A program made the translations under genes and the position numbers. A model generated the notes under the pieces. It saw only the letters and a list, made by a program, of their open reading frames with translations. It did not search any database and was not told the origin of the DNA. A stretch of DNA of 24,994 bases from Candidatus Hydrogenedentota bacterium (GTDB taxonomy: Bacteria; Hydrogenedentota; Hydrogenedentia; Hydrogenedentales; CAITNO01): NCBI GenBank assembly GCA_903822375.1, contig CAIJOU010000744.1:1-24994 (forward strand), given 5' to 3'. Positions 1 to 7,136 of the stretch are shown here, one piece after another. The first letter of the stretch is position 1. Every line of letters begins with the position of its first letter.

Positions 1-1400
1 CGCTGGACGACCTCAGGCAGCTGCTCGACGGGCCCGTGGCGCCCGTGCTTGCCCGGCGCGACGACATCCAGCACATTATCGACCGCTACTTTGAACAGCA
101 GGGCGAGAGCGCGGGCGAATTGATCGACAACATCGCCCTCAGCGGTGACGACGAGGGCAAGGTGCATTCGCTCGACCATTCCGAGTCGGAGCGTGACCTG
201 CTCGATTTGGCCAATGAGGCGCCCATCATCAAGCTGATCAACCTGGTGATTTCCGGGGCGGTGCGCGAGCGCGCCTCGGACATCCACATGGAGCCTTTTG
301 AGCACAGCGTCCGGGTGCGGTACCGCATCGACGGCGTGCTCTACGAGAAGTTCACCGTGCCCCGCTCGCAGCAGGCGGCGGTGATTTCGCGCGTCAAAAT
401 CATGGCGAACCTCAACATCGCCGAGCACCGCCTCCCGCAGGACGGCCGCATCAAGATCCGGCTCAGCGGCAAGGAAATCGACATCCGCGTGAGCATCATT
501 CCCATCGCCCACGGCGAGCGGGTGGTGATGCGCATCCTGGAAAAGGGCAACGTCCTGTTCAGCCTAGAGCAGCTCGGCATGGACAAGCGCGACCACGAAC
601 TGGTGGACAAGCTCATTCAGAGTTCCCACGGGATCATTCTGGTCACGGGCCCGACGGGGTCGGGCAAGTCCACGACGCTGTACGCCGCCCTGTCCCGGGT
701 GAACTCGCCGGACAAGAACATCATCACCGTCGAGGACCCGATCGAGTACCTGATCCCGGGCATCGGCCAGATTCAGGTGCGCCCGAAGATCGGCCTCACT
801 TTCGCCGCGGGCCTGCGCAGCATCGTGCGCCAGGACCCGGACATCATTCTCGTGGGCGAAATCCGCGACATGGAGACGGCCGAAATGGCCGTGCAGGCTT
901 CCCTAACCGGCCATCTTGTCTTTGCCACGCTGCACACCAACGACAGCGCCGGCGCCGTGACGCGGCTCATGAACATGGGCATCGAGCCCTTCCTCGTGAC
1001 GTCCTCCACCATTGCGATACAGGCGCAGCGCCTGGTGCGCCACATCTGCGACAACTGCAAGGAGCCGTGCCCGGCGGACCCCGGCGGGCTGAAGGAGATC
1101 GGCGTTTCCCCGTCCGACCCGCGCGCCGAGTCGCTCTTCCGCGGCCGGGGGTGCGACATCTGTTCGGGCCGCGGCTATTTCGGCCGCACCGGGATTTTTG
1201 AGCTGCTTGTGATGACGCCCCGCATCCAGGAAATGGTGCTCAAGGGCGCGGATTCGAACGCGCTCAAGCGCGAGGCGCGGCGCCAGGGCATGCGCACCCT
1301 GCGCGAGGACGGCGCGCAGAAGGTGCTGCGCGGCATGACGACCATCGAGGAGATTCTGCGGGTCACCCGCAACGATCTCGTCGAGGAGGTCATTGAGTAA
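1..1400 (+). CDS. gspE: Type II secretion ATPase GspE (5' end cut by window)
   Basis: This is the hexameric cytoplasmic ATPase that powers pseudopilus assembly at the inner membrane. The reading frame is open from position 3, before the GTG at 36. Those upstream codons read LDDLRQLLDGPV, typical of the N-terminal MshEN region, so GTG 36 is internal and the true start lies outside the window. Counting from GTG 36, the Walker A motif GPTGSGKST is at residues 205-213, the Asp box EDPIEY at 233-238 and the Walker B-like DPDIILVGEIRD at 267-278. A His-box region (TLHTNDS) follows. A zinc tetracysteine is formed by CDNC (338/341) and CDIC (373/376), as expected for GspE/PilB enzymes. The stop codon lies 2 bp before gspF. 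PilB of a type IV pilus is the alternative, but the downstream G-H-I-J-K-L-M order fits type II secretion. Confidence 0.95.
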   Translation, partial: LDDLRQLLDGPVAPVLARRDDIQHIIDRYFEQQGESAGELIDNIALSGDDEGKVHSLDHSESERDLLDLANEAPIIKLINLVISGAVRERASDIHMEPFEHSVRVRYRIDGVLYEKFTVPRSQQAAVISRVKIMANLNIAEHRLPQDGRIKIRLSGKEIDIRVSIIPIAHGERVVMRILEKGNVLFSLEQLGMDKRDHELVDKLIQSSHGIILVTGPTGSGKSTTLYAALSRVNSPDKNIITVEDPIEYLIPGIGQIQVRPKIGLTFAAGLRSIVRQDPDIILVGEIRDMETAEMAVQASLTGHLVFATLHTNDSAGAVTRLMNMGIEPFLVTSSTIAIQAQRLVRHICDNCKEPCPADPGGLKEIGVSPSDPRAESLFRGRGCDICSGRGYFGRTGIFELLVMTPRIQEMVLKGADSNALKREARRQGMRTLREDGAQKVLRGMTTIEEILRVTRNDLVEEVIE

Positions 1401-1402
1401 CC

Positions 1403-2641
1403 ATGCCCGTCTTCGAGTACAAAGCGCTGTCCAAGGCCACCGGCAAGACGATTCAGGGCGTCATTGACGCCGACAACGCGGCCACGGCACGGCGCAAACT
1501 GCGCGAGCAGGACCTGTACCCCACCTACCTGAGCGAGGGTTCGGAAAGCGGCGCGCCCGGCACGGCGATTCCCGGCGCGGGACGCATGGCGCGCGGGCGC
1601 GTGTCGGTGCGCGACATCGCGATGATGACCCGCCAGCTCTCCGTGCTGCTGCACGCCGGCATGCCGGTGGTTGAGGCGCTCAACGCCATGATCGACCAGA
1701 CCTCGAAGCAGCGCCTGCGCACGGTGATCTTCGAAGTGCGCGAGAAGGTGAACAGCGGGCGCAGCCTGGGCGACTCCCTGGGGGAGCACCCACGGGTCTT
1801 CTCGTCCCTGTATGTGAACATGGTGCGTGCGGGCGAGTCGAGCGGCGCGCTGGAGCAGGTGCTGATCCGGCTTGCCGACATTCTGGAGCGCCAGGCGCGT
1901 CTTCAGGCGCAGATCTTTTCCACCCTGGCCTACCCCGCGTTTATGGGCTGTTTCGCCTTTGCCATTGTGGTTTTCCTGATGACGGTCATCGTGCCGCGTA
2001 TCACCAAACTGTTCCAGAAGCAGGGCGGGGACCTTCCCGGACTGACCAAGGCACTGATCTCGGTCAGCGATTTCATCGGCCACTGGTGGTTTCTGATTAT
2101 CGGCGCGGTGTTCCTGGTGTTCGCCATCTGGCGCTTCTGGGTGTCCCGCGAGGAGGGCCGCCTTTCCTGGGACCGGAAGAAGCTTCGCTTCCCGCTGTAC
2201 GGCTCGTTGCACCAAAAACTTGCCAGCGCCCGGTTTACCCGCACACTGGGCATTATGCTCCAGAGCGGCCTGACCATGCTTCCGGCGCTTGAAGTTGTAA
2301 ACACGGTCATAGACAACAAGTACATTCTGAGCCGCATGGACGAGGTGAAGGCGGGTGTGCGGCGCGGCCGGGACCTTGCCCAGCCGCTTAAGGAAACCGG
2401 GCTGTTCCCACCGATGATGATTCACATGATCGAGCTGGGACAGCGCAGCGGCGAACTGGAAGGCATGCTGGTTCAGGTGGCGGACACCTTTGACGAGGAT
2501 GTGCGTCTTACAATTGACGCCATTGTGGCGTTAATAGAACCGGCTATCATCATTGTGATGGGAATGTTTGTCGGCACTCTGGTTCTCGCCATTCTGTTGC
2601 CGATTTTCAAAATGAGTACCAACGTCGGAGGAGGACATTAA
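1403..2641 (+). CDS. gspF: Type II secretion inner-membrane platform protein GspF
   Basis: GspF is the polytopic inner-membrane platform protein that couples the GspE ATPase to pseudopilin extraction. The 412-residue length is normal. The N-terminus (MPVFEYKAL) is the family signature. Two T2SSF domains are visible: residues about 70-195, ending in the first membrane segment (about 178-197), and about 270-400, ending in the third (about 378-400). A middle segment lies at about 226-245. The motif VRAGESSGALEQVL in the first domain and MIELGQRSGELEGML in the second are the paired conserved signatures. The start codon is 2 bp after the gspE stop, with AGGAGG inside the gspE 3' end. The gene is co-transcribed with gspE and followed 4 bp later by gspG. 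Confidence 0.95.
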   Translation: MPVFEYKALSKATGKTIQGVIDADNAATARRKLREQDLYPTYLSEGSESGAPGTAIPGAGRMARGRVSVRDIAMMTRQLSVLLHAGMPVVEALNAMIDQTSKQRLRTVIFEVREKVNSGRSLGDSLGEHPRVFSSLYVNMVRAGESSGALEQVLIRLADILERQARLQAQIFSTLAYPAFMGCFAFAIVVFLMTVIVPRITKLFQKQGGDLPGLTKALISVSDFIGHWWFLIIGAVFLVFAIWRFWVSREEGRLSWDRKKLRFPLYGSLHQKLASARFTRTLGIMLQSGLTMLPALEVVNTVIDNKYILSRMDEVKAGVRRGRDLAQPLKETGLFPPMMIHMIELGQRSGELEGMLVQVADTFDEDVRLTIDAIVALIEPAIIIVMGMFVGTLVLAILLPIFKMSTNVGGGH

Positions 2642-2645
2642 TCCC

Positions 2646-3047
2646 ATGACCGACAGAGACACCCCCCGCCGCGGGAATCGCGGCACGGCCGGCTTTACGC
2701 TGGTTGAACTGATGGTGGTTGTGGCCATCATCGCCATCCTGGCCACCACGGCGGGCATTTACCTGTTCGGCGCGCTTGATGACGCTGACCAGGCCAAGGC
2801 CAAGTCCGAAATCAAGTCGCTGAAAGCGGCGGTGACCGCCTACATGTTGAAGAACAACCGGAAACTGCCGAACACGCTGGAAGAGGTGGCGCCCTACATG
2901 GACCCGCCCAAGATCCCAAAAGACCCGTGGGGAAACCCCTACACGTACACCAAAGAGGGGTCGCGCAATTTCAAAATCGTGTCCCTTGGGCGTGACGGCG
3001 CGCCGGGCGGCAGTGACTACGACGCCGACATTTCCAGCGAAGACTAA
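2646..3047 (+). CDS. gspG: Major pseudopilin GspG
   Basis: GspG is the major subunit of the periplasmic pseudopilus. The 133-residue precursor has a 16-residue positively charged leader. The prepilin peptidase site is G16|F17-TLVEL, with the conserved Glu at mature position +5, followed by a hydrophobic helix (VVVAIIAILATTAGIYLF). The C-terminal part shows the typical GspG features: a conserved DPWGNPY segment and an acidic calcium-loop-like end (SDYDADI). A strong GGAGGAGG ribosome-binding site lies at 2627-2634, 11 bp before ATG, consistent with the high output expected of the major subunit. Unlike the four following pseudopilins, it carries no low-complexity addition. Confidence 0.95.
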   Translation: MTDRDTPRRGNRGTAGFTLVELMVVVAIIAILATTAGIYLFGALDDADQAKAKSEIKSLKAAVTAYMLKNNRKLPNTLEEVAPYMDPPKIPKDPWGNPYTYTKEGSRNFKIVSLGRDGAPGGSDYDADISSED

Positions 3048-3063
3048 GCCGGCCTGAAAATCC

Positions 3064-3915
3064 ATGAACCCCGTCCGGCCCAAAGACGGCCGCGCCCGGC
3101 GCGGTGCGGACTGCGGTTTCACGCTGCTTGAGCTGTGTGTGGTGCTCGTCATCATCGGCATCATAGCGGCGATGGCCGCGCCGCAGCTTATCGGGCTCAT
3201 TTCCTTTGGCGAACTCGACAGTCAGGGCCGTTGGCTGGCGAACTACGGCACTGCGGCCGTGTCCGAGGCCGCCCTGTTCAAGGCGCCGCTCAGGGTGCGC
3301 TTCGACCTGGACAAGCAGGAGTACGGCGCCATCCGGCTGATCTATCCCGAGCCCGAAACGGACCCCGACGGGAAACCCAAGCCGAAGGACCAGATGTCCC
3401 TGCTCACAAAGGCAAAAAAAGAGAAGAAGATGTCGTCGTCGCAGGTGTCGGACCTGCTTGCGGGCAAGAAGGACATGGACCCCTCGCTCAAAGGCGCACT
3501 GCCCAGCGAGTTCGACCCGAACCTCGCGGACCAGCAGATTAATGACAAGTTTGCCCGTTTTGCCCGGCAGTCGCTCGAAACGCGGGCCAAGAACGTTAAA
3601 CACAAAGAGGGCATCCTCGACGAGATAGGCCCGTTGTTTGAGAAGAAGTTCAAGCTCAAAGAGGATGAGCCGACGGAGGAGGAGCAGGGCGGTGTGCTGG
3701 CCCGGCACCGTCTGCCCGAGGGTGTGAAAATCGTTTCGATCATGCGCGACGGCGAAGTGCTCAACAAGGGAGTGGTCGAGGTTGAGGTGTCGGCGATGGG
3801 CCTGTCCAGCATGGCGGCCTTCCACATTGTCAACAGCGACAACGAATACATGACGATTTACTGGGACCCGCTGACCGGCCGGGGCGTCGCCCGGCAGGGA
3901 AAACTTGACCTATGA
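3064..3915 (+). CDS. gspH: Minor pseudopilin GspH-like, with large charged insert
   Basis: This is predicted to be a minor pseudopilin of the pseudopilus tip. The leader ends in a prepilin site G18|F19-TLLEL with Glu+5, followed by a hydrophobic helix to about residue 45. At 283 residues it is clearly longer than usual GspH proteins (about 150-200). The excess lies at about residues 95-210: a hydrophilic, Lys/Asp/Glu-rich and mostly helical-looking stretch beginning with PDGKPKPKDQ. The C-terminal part (LPEGVKIVSI, then a beta-rich segment ending WDPLTGRGVARQG) is normal for GspH folds. The gene lies 16 bp after gspG, with a weak ribosome-binding site, and overlaps gspI by 4 bp (ATGA). The call rests on position and architecture; GspH is the least conserved pseudopilin. 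Confidence 0.82.
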   Translation: MNPVRPKDGRARRGADCGFTLLELCVVLVIIGIIAAMAAPQLIGLISFGELDSQGRWLANYGTAAVSEAALFKAPLRVRFDLDKQEYGAIRLIYPEPETDPDGKPKPKDQMSLLTKAKKEKKMSSSQVSDLLAGKKDMDPSLKGALPSEFDPNLADQQINDKFARFARQSLETRAKNVKHKEGILDEIGPLFEKKFKLKEDEPTEEEQGGVLARHRLPEGVKIVSIMRDGEVLNKGVVEVEVSAMGLSSMAAFHIVNSDNEYMTIYWDPLTGRGVARQGKLDL

Positions 3916-4586
3916 GCGCCCGGGGCACTGCGGGGTTTACCCTGGCCGAAGTGCTGGTGGCGCTTGCCATTCTGGGCACCGCGCTGTTTGTTCTTATCGG
4001 CGCCCACCAGTCGGCGCTGCGCCTGCAATTGGAGAGCGAGAACGTGCTTGAGGAGCGCCAACTGCTTGAGGGCGCGGTGGCGCGCGCAGAGGTGGCGGTC
4101 ATGACCGGAAACCTGAACGCCTCGGGCGAGTTCGGGCCGCGCTATCCCGGTTACGGCTGGTCTTTCGACGCGGTAAACACCAGCTCCGACGGGCAGGTGC
4201 CGCTGTATCAGGTGACGGCGCGGCTGCAGACACCGGACGGGGAAAAGAAGCTGGATTTCTTCTATTTTGACACCGGGCCTGCCGCCCAGTCGACCAACAA
4301 GGCGGAACTGTCGGGCAAATCCTCCGTGCGCAGCGGCGCGCCAAATTCGGGCATGACCGGTTCGAAAGGCATGCGCAGCATGGGCGGGAACTCGTCGTCG
4401 CGGAGTTCTGACCGCAGTTCATCGCGCGGTTCGGCCCGCAATTCCTCGCGGGGCAACTCGTCGCGCGGCAGTTCCTTCGGCAATTCGCGCAGCGGTTCCT
4501 CTTCGCGCGGCAGTTCCTTCGGCAACTCGCGCGGCAGCTCCTCTTCGCGGGGCGGTTCGCTCTTCAATAAGGGTCTCTCGCCATGA
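3912..4586 (+). CDS. gspI: Minor pseudopilin GspI with Ser/Arg/Gly-rich tail
   Basis: GspI is a minor pseudopilin that initiates the tip complex with GspJ and GspK. The start overlaps the gspH stop as ATGA, implying translational coupling. A short leader ends at G8|F9-TLAEV, with Glu at +5 and the helix VLVALAILGTALFVLIGAHQ typical of GspI. Residues about 9-125 form the expected pseudopilin body (QVTARLQTPDGEKKLDFFYF near its end). From about residue 130 to the C-terminus (224) the sequence is almost only Ser, Arg, Gly and Asn, with repeated SSRGSSFGNSR motifs. This tail nearly doubles the protein compared with ordinary GspI (about 120-130 residues). It is probably disordered and basic; its role is unknown. 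Confidence 0.9.
   Translation: MSARGTAGFTLAEVLVALAILGTALFVLIGAHQSALRLQLESENVLEERQLLEGAVARAEVAVMTGNLNASGEFGPRYPGYGWSFDAVNTSSDGQVPLYQVTARLQTPDGEKKLDFFYFDTGPAAQSTNKAELSGKSSVRSGAPNSGMTGSKGMRSMGGNSSSRSSDRSSSRGSARNSSRGNSSRGSSFGNSRSGSSSRGSSFGNSRGSSSSRGGSLFNKGLSP
4461..4544 (+). repeat. Two tandem 42-bp repeats in the gspI tail
   Basis: Two adjacent in-frame 42-bp units, 4461-4502 and 4503-4544, both begin TCGCGCGGCAGTTCCTTCGG and differ at only a few bases. They encode the 14-residue units SRGSSFGNSRSGSS and SRGSSFGNSRGSSS. The unit length is a multiple of three, so copy-number change would leave the frame of gspI intact. Confidence 0.85.
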
Positions 4587-5467
4587 CCCGGCGGGTCGGC
4601 CCAAGCCGCAAAGGAGCGGCGAACCGCGCGGGCGGATTCACGCTGCTGGAGTTGCTGGTCGCCATGTCGGTGATGACGGTGGCCGTCGGGATAGTGTATG
4701 CCACGTTCGCGTCGGTCACCGACACGATGGCCATCGCGCGCGAAAACGCGGACCGCATGGCCTTCCGAATGGCGTTGCGCCGCAATCTGACCGAGAATCT
4801 TGGCGCGGTCTATGCGGAATCGACCGCGACGCGCGAGGAGTTTCAGCTTCTCGGCACCGATGAAAGCGGCCAGTACGGCCCGGCGGACAAGCTGCGCTTC
4901 TGCACCTCGCTGCCGATGCCGGGCGCATACGCGCTGCCAGGCGTGATGAAGGTGGTCGAATACAGCCTGGTCTCCTCCTCGGATATTGATGCGGCGGCCA
5001 CGGGTTATCCCGGCGACGACCCGGGACGGCCGGGCATGGCACTGATGATTACCGAATCACCGCTGGCCTACCAGGAGGGCGTCCAGGGGGCGGTCAGCGG
5101 CTCGGACCAGTTGCCCAAGGTGCAGCGCGCGGTGCCGGTTGCTTCCTTTGACGTGCTCTATTTTGACGGGCTGTCACAGGAATGGAGGAAGGATTGGGAT
5201 TCGCTCAGCGAGCAGCGGCTTCCGTGGGCCCTGTGGGTGCGGGTGAATTTCCCCCGGTCCGACGAGGAACGCGCGGCGGACAGCGCGGCGGGCGTGGACC
5301 TGACCGAAACGCCGGACGTCGACGTGATGATGCCCATTGCGACGGGCGCCGGCATTCAGGGACCGTTTCTGGATTTAAACCATGCGCGGCTTGATTCCGC
5401 GTCTGGGGACATGAAGAGCGATGCCAAGTCATCATCCAAGAGCCACAAGAGCAAGAAGAAAAACTGA
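4583..5467 (+). CDS. gspJ: Minor pseudopilin GspJ
   Basis: GspJ is a minor pseudopilin of the GspI-J-K tip complex. The start overlaps the gspI stop as ATGA. The leader ends at G18|F19-TLLEL with Glu+5, followed by the helix LLVAMSVMTVAVGIVYATF. The body is beta-rich and contains the GspJ-like stretch VPVASFDVLYFDGLSQEWRK (about 185-204). At 294 residues it is longer than typical GspJ (about 200-230). It ends in a Ser/Lys-rich tail (SDAKSSSKSHKSKKKN) that overlaps the coding start of gspK by 47 bp. That overlap means the tail DNA also encodes the gspK leader in another frame. Confidence 0.88.
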   Translation: MTRRVGPSRKGAANRAGGFTLLELLVAMSVMTVAVGIVYATFASVTDTMAIARENADRMAFRMALRRNLTENLGAVYAESTATREEFQLLGTDESGQYGPADKLRFCTSLPMPGAYALPGVMKVVEYSLVSSSDIDAAATGYPGDDPGRPGMALMITESPLAYQEGVQGAVSGSDQLPKVQRAVPVASFDVLYFDGLSQEWRKDWDSLSEQRLPWALWVRVNFPRSDEERAADSAAGVDLTETPDVDVMMPIATGAGIQGPFLDLNHARLDSASGDMKSDAKSSSKSHKSKKKN

Positions 5468-7061
5468 TCCCCCCGGCGGGATCGGTGAGCGCGACGGGCG
5501 CGAGGGCATAGCCCTCGTGCTGGCGCTCGTGTTTGTGGCCCTGCTGAGCGCGCTTGTCGTCGGTTTCTTGTTCGAGATGGAGGTTTCGGCCTCGCTCGCG
5601 GAGAACCAGGGCGCTGATTTTCAGGCGTTTCTTGCGGCCAAGTCGGCCGTGGCCAACGGCATATCGCTGCTCGCCGACGACCAGCTGGAGACGCAGACAA
5701 GCGGCGAGCCGGACTACGACAGCATGCTGGACGCCTCGCAGTGGGCCGCGGGCCTGCCCTTTGAACCGGTGAATGACGCAATGATGCGCACCACCATTTC
5801 GGACGAATACGGAAAGATAAACCTGAACGCGCTCATACAGCCAAGCACCACCGGCGGCGCGCCCCAGCGCAACGAGGCGCTCATCACCGCCCTGCGCAGT
5901 TTTTTCTCGCTGCGCAGCCAGAGCGACAAAGATCCGGTCGACGCCATCATCGACTGGCTCGACTATGACGACATGGACGCCGAAGAGCCGGACGGCGCGG
6001 AAAACAGCTATTACATGAGCCTTGAGAACCCCTTCGCATGCAAGAACGGACCCATGGATTCCATTGAGGAACTGCTTCTTATCAAGGGGATCACGCCGGC
6101 GTTGTATTTCGGCGACCCGGAACAAAATCAGTTGCCGCTGTCCGAGTATCTGACCGTAAACGGTGATCCGGACGGCGCGGTCAACGTGAACACCGCCCCC
6201 GTGGAGGTGCTTGCGGCTGTGCTCGGCGTCCAGAGCGGCAACGCGGACACGCAGCAGGCCCAGCAGATCTATGACGAGGCGCGCACACAGCCCTACGAGG
6301 ACCTGAGCCGTCTCGCCGGTTTTGTCAGCCCCGCCACCGGCGCAACGACGGGGCAGGGCGCCACCGGCTCGACCAACACAAAGCCCGCTTCCGGCACCGC
6401 GACCGGCCGACCGGGCGGTTTCCTGCAGAAAAGCATGGATGCCCCGGAAAAGCAGCTTGGCGGCCTCCCGGGAGGCTTGGGCATGGGCGGTTCCCGGACG
6501 GGATTCGGGTCGTCCGCGCTGACGGGCACGACCACGCCAATGCAGGTCAAGCCGGGCCAAACGACGAACCTGCAACAGCAGCAGCAGCGGCAGCAGCAGT
6601 TGTCGCAAATGAAACAGCTGTTCCGCGTGAACAGCAATGTCTTTCGGATTTACGGCGACGGCATGCTGGACGAGGTGCTCGTGCGCATCGAGGCCTACGT
6701 TTGGCGCACCCCCCTGGATGTCTCCACGCTGCAGAACGGCCCGGGCGGCCAGCCGAACACATTGCCCCTGACCGGCGCCACCGGCGGCGCGACCGGCACG
6801 AAGCCGGGCACATCCACGGGCGGTTTGGGCGGCATCGGCGGGCTCGGCGGCACCCCCCGGCCGAAAGGCGTAATGAAGGCCGCGACGGGCGCAACAACGG
6901 GTGCGGGCGGCCTGCAAACGGGCGGCACCGCTGCCGGGACGGGCTTGACGCCGCAGGCCAATGCCGCGAACGGCAGCCGGCAGGCGATGGCGGACGCGTA
7001 CGGGGCCCCGCTGGTGCCCGACGAGCCGTTCCGAATTCTGGACTGGAAGGTGATACGCTGA
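5421..7061 (+). CDS. gspK: Minor pseudopilin GspK with Gln/Gly/Thr-rich inserts
   Basis: GspK caps the pseudopilus tip. ATG 5421, inside gspJ, is the only in-frame start before the hydrophobic helix. The leader ends at REG29|IALVL; position +5 is Leu rather than Glu, as is normal for GspK. Family signatures follow: DAIIDWLDYDD, then PDGAENSYY, DSIEELLLIKGIT and VNVNTAPVEVL, the helix-hairpin-helix region. At 546 residues it is much longer than usual (about 320-350). The extra length is low complexity: an Ala/Thr/Gly-rich stretch after SRLAGF (about 300-370), a Gln run near 384-393 (QQQQQRQQQ) and a Gly/Thr-rich segment at about 440-520. The C-terminal beta domain appears split by these inserts. 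Confidence 0.88.
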   Translation: MPSHHPRATRARRKTDPPGGIGERDGREGIALVLALVFVALLSALVVGFLFEMEVSASLAENQGADFQAFLAAKSAVANGISLLADDQLETQTSGEPDYDSMLDASQWAAGLPFEPVNDAMMRTTISDEYGKINLNALIQPSTTGGAPQRNEALITALRSFFSLRSQSDKDPVDAIIDWLDYDDMDAEEPDGAENSYYMSLENPFACKNGPMDSIEELLLIKGITPALYFGDPEQNQLPLSEYLTVNGDPDGAVNVNTAPVEVLAAVLGVQSGNADTQQAQQIYDEARTQPYEDLSRLAGFVSPATGATTGQGATGSTNTKPASGTATGRPGGFLQKSMDAPEKQLGGLPGGLGMGGSRTGFGSSALTGTTTPMQVKPGQTTNLQQQQQRQQQLSQMKQLFRVNSNVFRIYGDGMLDEVLVRIEAYVWRTPLDVSTLQNGPGGQPNTLPLTGATGGATGTKPGTSTGGLGGIGGLGGTPRPKGVMKAATGATTGAGGLQTGGTAAGTGLTPQANAANGSRQAMADAYGAPLVPDEPFRILDWKVIR

Positions 7062-7136
7062 TTCGGTTATCTTGGGCGCCCGCGCTTTCAGGGCGCGGCG
7101 CAACCCGGGCGGGAAATCCGCCCACGGAGTGAAGCA

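Noticed and set aside
1175..2425. Open frame of 416 codons on the minus strand opposite gspE and gspF
   Set aside because: Antisense to conserved genes with clear motifs; composition is of the shadow type and no start signal is evident.
4262..4567. Minus-strand frame with a regular RELPKELPREE repeat opposite the gspI tail
   Set aside because: The regularity comes from the 42-bp repeats coding the Ser/Arg/Gly tail; no start signal or neighbour supports a gene there.
7076..7101. GC-rich hairpin (GCGCC/GGCGC) in the gap between gspK and gspL
   Set aside because: The stem is broken by a bulge and no T-run follows. It may slightly tune expression, but it is not a terminator I can support.
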